From contig JAAMXP010003949.1 in NCBI GenBank assembly GCA_019693395.1, forward strand, positions 1 through 23,743: a DNA stretch of 23,743 nucleotides, in the 5' to 3' direction. Positions 10,058 through 19,473 of this stretch are shown one piece after another. Position 1 is the first letter of the stretch, and each line of letters begins with the position of its first letter. This DNA comes from Ettlia oleoabundans (lineage: Eukaryota > Chlorophyta > Chlorophyceae > Chlamydomonadales). The translations under genes and the position numbers were made by a program. The notes beneath the pieces were generated by a model. The model had not been told where the DNA came from. It made no database searches and saw nothing but the letters and a program-made list of their open reading frames with translations.

Positions 10058-13000
10058 CTATGTGGCGGCGGCGTTGGCAATGGCGATGTCCACGCTGGGC
10101 TGGGCGCGCCTGGACCAGGTGCGAAACAGAAGGTTGGCGGCCACCACCGCGGAGAAGGACGCGTAGACGAGCAGCGGGAATGATTGGGCGTCGGCGCTGA
10201 CTGCCGCTATGCCCAACATCAGCAGCTCGGAAAAACTGTAGACAGTAGCGAGAATAGACAGCGTGGCAGAAGAGGAATGGAGCACATAACGGGAACATAG
10301 AAGAAGGGAGCGCCACCAGCGTCCTTCTGCCTCCTCTTGTGCAGAGCCTCAAGCACTAACTGTCCTGATTGTCTGTGCTGTCCCAATGCCGGCTCATTGG
10401 TAGCCAGTAGGAGGATGTTGCAATGACCACTTCATGCAACTCCGTCCCTTCCCGCATACCTGCAGAGCGCCATCTCAGCGCTGGATGCGGAGGCAATCTC
10501 GCGTGGTGCCACGGTCTGCTGGAAAAGTTGGCTGTTTACCATATCATACGCCCACATTCCTACTCGCGACATCACCACCAAGGCTGGATGAAGGAAGATG
10601 GTGGGGGACATGGGAGGAAGGAGTAAAGGCTTGGCTGATACACAGTTGCGAGCATGTTGGCTGACGGGTGCCAGCATGACGACAACAGTTGCGAGCTTGA
10701 GAAGCACTTTGCAGATCTGAAACAAATCTGCCTTAACATGCTGCACCCCACCTGCAAAGACAACAACCGGCAGCGCCACGCCCCCCACCACCGGCCAGCT
10801 GGCAGCACCGGCGTCCAGCAGCAGTTGCGGCATGCCGCCACCAGGCCCCAGCTCTGGCGGGCCCGAGAGGAGGGTGCTGAACAGCGCGGTGGCAACGCTT
10901 AGTAGGCTGGCCTGTATGAGCAGTGCTGTGGTACCCGCACGCAGCAGGCCCAACGTCTGTATAAGCCGCTTGCCAACCAGCGTGCCAAGGAAGCCGCAGG
11001 CTGCGGGCCAGGCGGCCGGGCACAGGGATGGATTCACAGCCAACCAGTGTTTGATTGAAGGAAAGGAGCATGACAAAGCAATGCATGTTATTAAACGAGC
11101 ATGCTGGCGAGACAGGCTGCTGAGCCAGGGCGGATACATCTCCGCCATCACAACCATAACCAAGCTGTTGCGACAAGGAGGGGGGCTCACCGGCGCAGCC
11201 ACCACGAAAAAGTGCCATTGCATTTCCATCAAAGCCCCAGAGGGTCAGGAAGGCGGTGATGAGGCCACCAGGGGACAGAACTACGTTAAAAAAGAGCTGC
11301 AAGCAGGTAGGCAGCCAGGCACTTGGGGAGTTGGGCCGCTATGAACATGAGCAAGGGCAGACGGGCAGAAAAGGAACGATTCGCATGCACATTGAAGTGC
11401 AAGCATGGACGCGAGGGCAACTGTGCGACAGCTTTGCACGCCTCACCAGCACAAAGGTGAGGGAGCTTGGCAGGATGGGCTGGCAAAAGTAGGACCTCCA
11501 CCCATCCAACGCATGCGCGACCTGTGCGCGTGCCCGCACAAACAGGGGCTGTCGTTTGGCCGCTGCCTCTGCTGCATGCAGCTTCCTGCAGCATGTGGCA
11601 GAGGTGTATTTGTGGCATCAACTGCGGAGGGTCTACATGGCAGCAACTAACGCACAAGGCCAGGTGGGACGAACCACCCAGCCAGCCATATAGCACTGAG
11701 GAACGAAGGTTGCGGCAAGAAAGACCGTACAATGTGATGGCAAGACCATAGCCCACAGCCCAACCCTGTCACCCACCTAAGCCGTGCATTCTCCACAAAG
11801 CTGCGCCAGGTGGGCAGCCGCACCCAGCCAGCCCCCGGCTCCTGCCGCCCGTGCAGCATTGCGCCCGGTGCCAGCTCCGCGATGCGCCTAATGAAGAACA
11901 GCTGCAGTGGCACAGCGGCCGCTGCCAGCACAGCGGTAAATGCCATGCTGGTTGCCAGCCCGCCGCGGCTATAGATCCACCCAAACACCAATGCCCCCAC
12001 CAACTCGGTGAACAGGTCGGTCCGGCGCAGGTAAGCGTTGCTGCGAGCAAGTGCAAGCACGTTCTGCTTGCCTGCGCAGGCCACAGAGAGCAACGAGGCA
12101 GAGGCAGTGCGGCGTATCAGGCGAGAGGCAAACGTTTAATGCCAGCGCAACAGGACTAAAATGCAGCCATGGCAAGTACTGCCTGCAAGCCAACCTATTG
12201 CCAACCCAGCCACCCTGGCTTCTGCCCGCCCATCCCACCTGCCAGCTGCGTCACCCAGTCTCGCTCTATTGCCAGCTCCGAACTGATGGAGGCAAGCTTC
12301 TCACACATGGCTAGCACAACCATCACGCCAAACAGTGGGTTAGACATCAGTGGCACGTCGGGGGATACAGCCGTCAGCGCCAATGCCACGCAAGACAGCA
12401 GTATGGATAGGTCCTGGGCTACGAGCATAGCGCCAAGCCCAAGCGGGCGGTACACAGAATCCAGCATGCGCCCAACCTGCGCCACGGAGGTGGGTAAATG
12501 GAGGCGGGTGGTGAGCTATGGTGGTGAATGATGCGGAATAATGTGCAAGCAAGAAAGGTCCCAAGCAGGCCAGAAACGAGGGCAGGGATGCATGTAAGCA
12601 GTACAACTCAAAAAGTGCAACAGAACGGTTGCATTGGCATCACGCACCGCGGGACCTGCCAGCGAGCATGCCAGTGGCGCAACAAAGCCCAGGATTGCAA
12701 TAGCCTGGAAGCCCCCAGGAACGAACGCCAGCACTAAGGGCAGCCCAAATCGCCATGTACGCTCCACAAAGCAGGCGCAGAAGTACATGGCATACAGGGA
12801 GTAGAGGGCTGCTGGGTTCAGTGGCCGGTCGCCTACGGCCGCTGCTGGCAGCCTGCTGCCTGCAGCGATGCTGCGGCTAAGCAAGTCTGCTTTGGTTGCA
12901 GTGTTTCTTCTGGTATCGTCACTTTCATCGATGGTAACATCCCCGCTGCTGCTGCAGTGGTCGTCGCCATTTGCGCCTGCAGCTGACTGGGGCGTTGCCC

Positions 13001-13385
13001 GGCATGCAGCCTGCCATCGCCGCAAGTGGAAGGTTGTGCTGCCGCTCAAGATGATTTGACGCGTTCTAAAAGAGCTTGAACCCCAGACCGCTGTTGCAGG
13101 CAGCCCTTGCAATCCGCCGCCACTTTGTCGCTGCTGTGTGCAGCTTTCAAGCCAGCCGCCGGCGTTGTCGCTCGCCGCTGGTGCCGCGTGCTGTTGCAAA
13201 CCGGTCAGCACCACTGGTATACTCGATTCGTGACAGTTAGAATCGACGCTGCCTCTAACGAACTCTCCTGCAGGTTGCCTCCACCGAGCTGGTGGCCTCC
13301 CAGTCCGGGGGTTGAGCTGCTCTGCAACTCTAGAGCCCCAACCCTGCTGCTTCATCGTACGCCTGGAAGCCGTGGGAATCTTCAT
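10058..13385 (-). CDS. IREG3: Ferroportin-family metal transporter, IREG3/MAR1-like (probably plastid)
   Basis: Exons in gene order: 13385-12648, 12476-12239, 12071-11773, 11521-11447, 11296-11191, 11000-10752, 10583-10460, 10235-10058 (TAG). Phases agree throughout, giving 668 residues. Family blocks appear in order: LYAMYF...ERTWRFGLPL at about 197-217, VGRMLDSVYRPLG, ELAIERDWV, ALARSNAYLRRTDL, SYFCQPILPSSLTFVL, LFFNVVLSPGGLITAFLT, VMSRVGMWAYDMVNSQLFQQ and SELLMLGIAA near the C-terminus. They fit plant IREG3/MAR1, the organellar ferroportin branch, better than plasma-membrane ferroportins. The protein should move iron or a chelated metal across a plastid envelope. About 190 residues precede the first helix; they are rich in Arg, Ser and Ala and could carry a transit peptide, but the exact ATG is uncertain because an upstream exon is possible. 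Confidence 0.88.
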
Positions 13386-13963
13386 AGCGCAGTCGCTGCA
13401 CACTTCCCCTGGCTAGCGAGGCCTCGGGACCGCAGCGGCACAGCTAGTGCCCGCAACAGGGCTCACACGCTGCTCAGCATTGTCAAGAGTAGTGTATAAC
13501 CGCGTGTCGATGCGCATTATGACATTACGCATACGTTGCACTTGCATCTTGGACCGCCATGCGCGCAGGGCATGCGGGCATTCAGCCAGCAGCTACAGCA
13601 CGACACCCAACAACGTTACTGATGATACTTCATTATCAAAGTTGACAGGCACCAGTGTGGAACTTGAGGCATCTTACAGCGGTAGGCTTGTGTCAATGGC
13701 TGGAGAAAGGAACAGTGACAAGCGCCACCGGCCCAAACAGGCACGGCGGCAAGCGGGGAAAAATCTGCAAGCTAGCGAATAAGATGGCCAGCAATCTGCC
13801 GTTGCTGCCATGAAAAAGCTGGCTGTCAAGAAGGCAGACCTAATGTCATGGCGGTATTAGTCTGTCCGACTGACATCAGCTAACCAGGAGCCAACCCTGA
13901 GCCACCCGCTGGCTCCAACCACCAATATGAAGCCACTCAGCCAGCAGGCGAGCAACTGCCAGG
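13386..13963. other. Intergenic: CPN20 3' UTR and ferroportin upstream region
   Basis: This 578 bp lies between two minus-strand genes. A plus-strand open frame at 13447-13782 has no recognisable domain or splice partner and overlaps the CPN20 polyadenylation motif, so I do not call it a gene. Confidence 0.5.
13674..13678 (-). other. TGTAA polyadenylation signal of CPN20
   Basis: TTACA on the plus strand (TGTAA on the minus strand) lies about 290 nt past the CPN20 stop, a normal 3' UTR length for a green alga. Confidence 0.5.
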
Positions 13964-15325
13964 TCAGAGGCGTGCCAGGATGTCCTGCTCGTGCAGCACG
14001 TTGTACTTCTCGCCACTGGGTGTCTCCATGCTGTCGCCAGCGTACTTGAAGTAGATCACACGGTCGCCCTCCTTCACCTTGGGTGCCTTGCGCTGCCCAT
14101 CATCGCCCATTTTGCCGGGGCCGCAGCGCACAACGGTGCCGCTGCAAAGAGCAAACATTATGTGTGCATGAGGCAAGCACAACTGTTGGTAGCTCGATCA
14201 CTGCTGCCATGTGACAACGCCACTGCGCAGCATATACGCTGAAGTTGGTCATGGTTTGTATGCCACAATTCATACTTCAGGCAACGCACCTCAGCGGCCG
14301 CTCCTTGGCTGTGTCTGGCAGGATCACGCCGCCCATGGTCACGTCTGCGCTCTCCTGCACCTTGACCAGGATGCGGTCGCCCAAAGGCTTCAGCTCCGGA
14401 ATATCTGCAGGACACACGTGTGGGGGTAGAGGGCGGTGAAACAGGGGCCATGCAGCGGATAGTTTTTGAATGAGGCAGCTTGGGGGCAGCTTGAGTGGGG
14501 TGACAGCCAGACGACCAATTGATGGAGGACCATGACTGTGCAACATCATTGATAAAGCAAGGATGCACGCACCAGAATGCGTTGCCACAAGTCTGCTCAA
14601 TGCAGGTCCTGTCATGCAGGCCCCTGCCGTGCACATGCTGTGTGGCTGCGAAAGCCCTGTCACCCGCACCTGCCGCGGTTGCATTGGAGCGGGGCATGAT
14701 GCCAATGATGTCATCCTCTCTGAGCAGAATGTGAGTCTGCCCCTGCACCTCCAGCTCAGTCACTCCAATGCCAAACTTGCTGTACAGCACTGTCTCACCG
14801 CCCCTCAGTGTGAAGGTGTGGGTCTTGGTGCCAACCTGGCCATCGCCCAGGGCCACCACATCACCGCTGGTAGGCCGTGTTTGCGCTGAACCAGGCAGCA
14901 GGATGCCCCCAGTGGTCTTTTCCTCTGCTTCTGCCACCTTAGCCAGCACGAGGTCGCCCCTGGGCATCACCTGCTCCACGAAAAACAAACGGGTATGGCT
15001 GGAAACACAAGAGCAGGGATGGCGAAAACAACCAGCAGGTGATAAATGAATGGGTGCCACAGCACAGCACTGAGTTGATAGGTACTTAAGAAATACGGGA
15101 AGCGCAGGTGGGATGGCAGCAGACAGTTCGCCTCCGGACACTCCGCTGTCGCTGCCGTCACACATGCAGGGTGGGCACTGCAGCGGCCGGGTTCTGCACC
15201 TTGCTGATGTTGTCAGGCAGTGCCAAGGCAGCTGCCTGCACGCAAACCGACCGCCGGCCAGCGCAGGTGGCAGGGGCGGAGCGGAAGGCCACACGAGGCC
15301 GGCCGATGGGTGCCGCTGCAACCAT
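13964..15325 (-). CDS. CPN20: Chloroplast 20-kDa-type co-chaperonin (two Cpn10 domains)
   Basis: Exons: 15325-15200, 14970-14670, 14404-14290, 14141-13964 (TGA), giving 239 residues with matching phases. Residues 1 to about 40 are an Ala/Arg/Ser-rich transit peptide. The first Cpn10 domain runs from about 43 to 143, with mobile-loop motif [11 protein letters not shown] and ending REDDIIGIM. The second runs from about 144 to 239: [12 protein letters not shown], mobile loop VTMGGVILP, and C-terminal EQDILARL. Tandem Cpn10 domains are the hallmark of plastid Cpn20, which caps the Cpn60 folding chamber that assists Rubisco and other stromal proteins. Chlamydomonas has two such proteins, CPN20 and CPN23; I cannot say which this matches. 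The gene is divergent from the GST gene. The exon 1 donor could instead lie about 21 nt further on. Confidence 0.93.
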
Positions 15326-15589
15326 TGTGGGTGCCTGGACAATGTTATGCCAGATGTCAGAGGACAATGTACCAGGAACAGGCCTGTAGAGGCGCAGTGC
15401 ATGGGCCTCAATGTCCTGTACTCCTTTCCACTGCAGTTTCGCCGGATAGCTGGCGTTTGGTGGGCGTTGGATGCTCTGTATAAGCCCATCCAGATCCTCG
15501 CACTTCGGGGAGGGCTGCAGACAACCATGACCACGCACCAGAAGGCAGCGCCAGCAGCAGCAGTCTCCTTGCCGCGAGGGAGGGGGCAC
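15326..15589. promoter_or_regulatory. Shared divergent upstream region of CPN20 and GST
   Basis: Only 264 bp separate the CPN20 ATG (minus, 15325) from the preferred GST ATG (plus, 15590). Both promoters and 5' UTRs must fit here unless one gene has an upstream non-coding exon. Both products are probably plastid proteins, so joint control is possible but unproven. Confidence 0.5.
15479..15484 (+). promoter_or_regulatory. TATA-like element upstream of GST
   Basis: TATAAG lies about 105 nt before the preferred GST start codon, a position compatible with a TATA box. A single short match, so weak. Confidence 0.25.
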
Positions 15590-17478
15590 ATGCAGCCACC
15601 TGCAACAAGTCATGCGGGTGCTGTGCAGTTGCTTGCAGCGGCCCCCTGGCGACAGCAGCTGCAGCGGCGCCGCCTTTCTGTGGCGGCCACAATGGCGTCC
15701 ACCGCAGCCATAGCTGAGGCAGCGGCAGAGGCATCAGCAGGCGGATTCAAGCCAGAAAAGCCAACCCTGTTTGGAGTGATGGTCTCAAATTGTGCAGCAC
15801 GGGTATGAAGCAACTTTCAGAGTGCAGGGCGTGGCAGGGATGTGGGGCCGCTTGCTCGGCGCAGGCCAGGGCAGCCCGGTTTGCCTGCTCTGTTTGCAGT
15901 TTTAATAGCCTCAGTTCATCACGACGTGCAATTATTGACCCTGCTACAGTTTTATACTCTGTTGCTTTGCTGCTTTGCAGAACCGCTTTGTGCTTTGCTG
16001 CTTTGCAGAACCGCTTTGTAATGTACAAGAAGGGCCTGGAGGGCGAGATCGATGTGGCCCCACCAAAGCTGCTGGGCGACAAAGGCGTGAAGAGCCCCGC
16101 CTACCTGGCTCTCAACCCGCAGGGCAAGATGCCTTTGCTGGTGCTGCCAGACGGTCAGGCGCTACCGGAGAGCCAGGTCATTGAGAGCTACCTGTTGGAC
16201 AAATATCGAGATGTAGGGCCCAGCCTGCTGCCGCCTACGCCGGAGCAGCGTGCTCGTGCTGCTCTGGCTGCCCGCGTCCTGGATCTCTACATCACCCCTA
16301 TCCAGGTTGGGACGCACCCATGAGCACATGGGAAACGTGTGTTTACTTTTTTGGGCCAGCAGAGAGCACTGCGGTGTGCACAGGGGGCAGGGCATGGTGC
16401 GCTGCGCCCCATGTTTGCATGGCAACCACGACAGTTGGATCGAAGCTCCAAGTGCGTGCAGCGTACGCATGGCAGCTCACCCACCGTGACTTGTGGGCTG
16501 CTGCAGCTTCCCTTGCCATTTGACGCTGCGCTTGTCTTATGGCGTTACTGCTGGCACACGCCTGCAGGGCTGCTTGTACAAGCAGATGGATGCGGCACAG
16601 CGGTGCGACCAGCTGCAGTGTATTGCGTTCCAGCTAGATGTGCTGGAGGGAGTGCTGGACCCCCAGGGACCCTTTGTGGCTGGTGAGCAAGCTGCTTTCT
16701 ATATATGACTGGGACTTGGTTGGGACTGGTCAAGCGTGGGGCCGGGTGTGACCTGGCCTTCAAACCGGTTGCCACCAAAGCTGCTTGCCACCGTGTGTGC
16801 CACCCTTCATTTCCTGCCAGTCAGCCTTAATGGGGCTTTGCTTGCAGATGCCTACCCAGCACCACGATAGGTGCCCTTGACTTGCATTGCCCATCTCGCC
16901 CATCTTGCCGCAGGCTCCGAGATTAGCTTTGGTGATGCTGCGCTGTTCCCCACTTTTGTATTCTTCACTGGTGAGGAGCTTTGTTGCTTGGACAAGCATC
17001 AGATGCATATGATGAACAAGCACCACACTTTTCAGCAGCCATAAAGGCCTCTTGCATGGCAAAATCACCAGTGCTGCTGCCGTGCAGAGATTTTGCCCAA
17101 GCACTTTGGCTGGCCCAGCGTGTTCAGCGGCCGGCCCAAACTTGAGCGGTGGTGGGCGGAGGTGCAGAATGACCCTGAGGCGGCGCGGGTGGGCGCTGCG
17201 CATCGACTTGTTGTTGTCAAACTTTGTATGGTGCAGGACAGACACATGGCATTGCCCGGCCTTGGGACTCCGCGCCATGTGCTATGCGTCCTTTAAACGC
17301 CACTGCCACATGCTGACATGCTCCCGATGTCCCTTCCCATATCCTGCTGCTCCATCTGCTGCAGGTGATTGCTGAGATGCGGTCTGGGCTGGCTGACTGG
17401 GAGTCTGCTAAGCGGTGGGACACCCTGGGAATAGCGGCACAGGTTGCGGATGGATCATATAACTGGAGTTGCAGCTGA
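15590..17478 (+). CDS. Glutathione S-transferase-like protein, probably plastid-targeted
   Basis: Exons: 15590-15802, 16009-16305, 16568-16682, 16914-16970, 17088-17188, 17365-17478 (TGA). All phases match, giving 298 residues. Residues 1 to about 55 (Gln/Arg/Ala-rich, with RRRLSVAA) look like a transit peptide; a start at 15692 would give 264 residues without it. The thioredoxin-fold N-terminal domain starts near PTLFGVMVSNCAARNRF and includes NPQGKMPLLVLPDG and PESQVIESYLLDKY, the glutathione-binding Glu-Ser block. The C-terminal helical domain includes GDAALFPTFVFF and ERWWAEV. It probably conjugates or reduces electrophiles using glutathione. The Ser/Cys in VSNCAAR is the candidate catalytic site; the GST class is not resolved. 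The exon 2 acceptor lies in an exact tandem duplication. Confidence 0.88.
15963..16018 (+). repeat. Exact 28-bp tandem duplication of a splice acceptor
   Basis: Units 15963-15990 and 15991-16018 are identical and each contains the pyrimidine-rich tract, CTTTGCAG acceptor and first exon bases (AACCGCTTTG) of GST exon 2. Only the second acceptor (exon from 16009) keeps the GST frame. Use of the first adds 28 nt and shifts the frame. Confidence 0.97.
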
Positions 17479-17747
17479 GCTTGGGAGGAGGCTGGGCGCC
17501 AACATGGCAGAGACCGAATGGCGCACCATATTCGTTACCCTACCCTGCTGTTGAGGATTGCCCCATTGCTTGGCGGATTCCTCGTGAAGGCGAGCTTTGC
17601 AATGGCCACAGCATGATCATCCTTGCACCCCTGAAATCCTTGCATCGATTGGTCGCTTGCCTGCTAAACGACATGGAAGGCATAAGCCAGCAATCACAAT
17701 AAGTATGTTTCATATTGGTATTTCTCCTTTTGGTATAAATGATCAAT

Positions 17748-17752
17748 TGTAA
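17748..17752 (+). other. TGTAA polyadenylation signal of GST
   Basis: TGTAA lies about 270 nt past the GST stop codon in AT-richer sequence, consistent with a chlorophyte 3' UTR end. Confidence 0.5.
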
Positions 17753-18557
17753 AGTAGAGGACGCATCCTTTGTTGTGGAATTGAGAACCGCCAGCAATAA
17801 TATGCAGTTTCACCGTCCTACCTTCCAGATTGTGCATCTTTTGTGCATTGAAGCTGGCTATGGATCTGAGACCACATGCAGGGGCAGAGTCTGGATGTTC
17901 CAAAATGAGCCGGGGAAGGTTGCGAAAGTCTGGCTGGCCTGCCCAGAGTGCTGCATGAGGCTGTGACATGGAGAACGAGGCACAGTAACGCAGCCTTCCC
18001 TGACAGTGGTGCCAAGGATGGCAATGGCATCAAGCTCCACCGGCCAGCTCCTTAGCAGCAGGCCATCGCGCTGTGGGGCCAGCAATTGTGCAAATGTTGC
18101 TGAAATGCATCTTGGGCAGCATCGACCTCTGATGAGGTAAGCATCTGTCAGGCTTGCACAGCTGCTGATGGCATCGTGGCCCGCAGCGGGTGCGGTATCG
18201 GTTTTGGACGGCCGCTACCTGCTCCATATGCACCCAAAAGCGGCTATATGCCGAAATGTGCATCGATACCAGTGGTGCAGCACAAGTAGCTGAGGTTGCA
18301 AATGGCACAATTGCAGAATCCCAGCTTCCGCTGCACCGAGCCTTGCATGCATCATGGTGGGTCACGCTACTTGACGGCAACCCGCGCCCTTTTGCCATCC
18401 ATCAAGTGGCCTACAGCTTTGTACGCCTAAGCGGCAGCTATTGATTTTTTCACCATCCTTTGCAGATATGATACATGCAGCACTGCTGTCGCAGGTGTAT
18501 GTTTGTCACAGCACTTTGCCCCAGTTTCAGCTAATACCGTCAGCAGTGCTTCTCACC

Positions 18558-18562
18558 TTACA
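18558..18562 (-). other. Possible TGTAA polyadenylation signal of the F-box/LRR gene
   Basis: This is the first minus-strand TGTAA motif I find past the stop at 19474. It would imply a 3' UTR of about 910 nt, long but not unheard of in green algae. It may be chance. Confidence 0.2.
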
Positions 18563-18714
18563 GTAGCACAGCCAGTATATTCGGCTGCCTGTACCGGTTC
18601 ATTGTTTCTGCGTACCAAGGCTATCTGCCTCGGTCTTGCCCACTTCTGTGTGAAAGGATCCCGCACTCTTGCCCATGTGTGGCTGGTTTTCAACTGGCCC
18701 TGCTCGCACCACTG

Positions 18715-18734
18715 ATTGCTACACATTGCTACAC
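18715..18734 (+). repeat. Small direct repeat (10 nt x2)
   Basis: ATTGCTACAC occurs twice head to tail in the non-coding convergent region. No function is apparent. Confidence 0.75.
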
Positions 18735-19473
18735 ATTCACGATGTACATTGTTCAGGCGTAATGTTAACTCAATAATCGAAAGGTGGTCAGCGACCTTGC
18801 TGGAAAGGAGGTAAGAAGCGGTGCCAGCTTCTTACCTACCCCTAAACCATGCAAGGACAAGCAAGAAATCAAGCAAGGAGGCAACACAGCAATTGAAGCG
18901 TAATTCAGAGGGGGTCCAGGGAAACTGTGAAGCAAGCCCAGGACAAGGTGGGTGGTTGCACAATTGAAAGTACCTGAACACGATTTGTTCGCCAGCAAAG
19001 CGCCAGCAAAGCATTGGAAGTGCGCATGTCAGGGTCGCATTGAGCTGTTGACACCACGCAGTATGCGGCACGCCATAAAGTAACACCACCGCTGCTTGGG
19101 TCCATCCGGTACACCCGTGCTGCTGGTTGCGACAGTAGGAACAGCGCCAACTTTTTGTTTGGAGGGGCATGCAAACAGGTGTTTGCCCAACGGGGCAGGT
19201 GGAGTAGTCACCATGCGGGTTCTGTGGCATATGTTGCTGTAAACCCATAGCGGCTCACTACTCCACCGCCTTGAAAGTCACCTGCAAGCAAAGTAGCAAT
19301 CGCAGGGCAAGAGGTGAGAAGCAAGCAATAGCTAAATTGCTCTCCCATAAGCAACGGACTGCAGGCAAGCGCGCATGCACGCAGGCAAAGGCAGGGCCGC
19401 AACTCACGACGATGTGCGCAATTCATGGCACTTGCCCTGCCCGGCCTTCCAAATCAAGCCTGCAATCCCACCG

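Larger units (their letters stand above)
17479..19473. other. 2-kb convergent region with no recognised gene
   Basis: This separates the stops of the GST gene (+) and the F-box/LRR gene (-). The first roughly 270 nt are likely GST 3' UTR, and up to 900 nt at the right could be F-box 3' UTR. Between about 17770 and 18550 I see no domain, tRNA or spliced exon set. The longest frame, 122 codons on the minus strand (18030-18398), has no recognisable motif. Confidence 0.5.

Noticed and set aside
13447..13782. 111-codon plus-strand open frame between CPN20 and ferroportin
   Set aside because: Low-complexity basic translation without a domain, overlapping the CPN20 3' UTR signal; kept as intergenic.
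15113..15589. Upstream plus-strand extension of the GST frame
   Set aside because: It overlaps CPN20 exon 1 antisense and has no GST-like content; the transit peptide and GST fold begin at or after 15590.
14158..15591. 477-codon minus-strand open frame over CPN20
   Set aside because: It reads through CPN20 introns; only the 14970-14670 part is Cpn10 protein. The true gene is spliced, with exons in other frames.
18030..18398. 122-codon minus-strand open frame
   Set aside because: No motif, no clear splice partner and no polyadenylation context; could be chance in GC-rich DNA.
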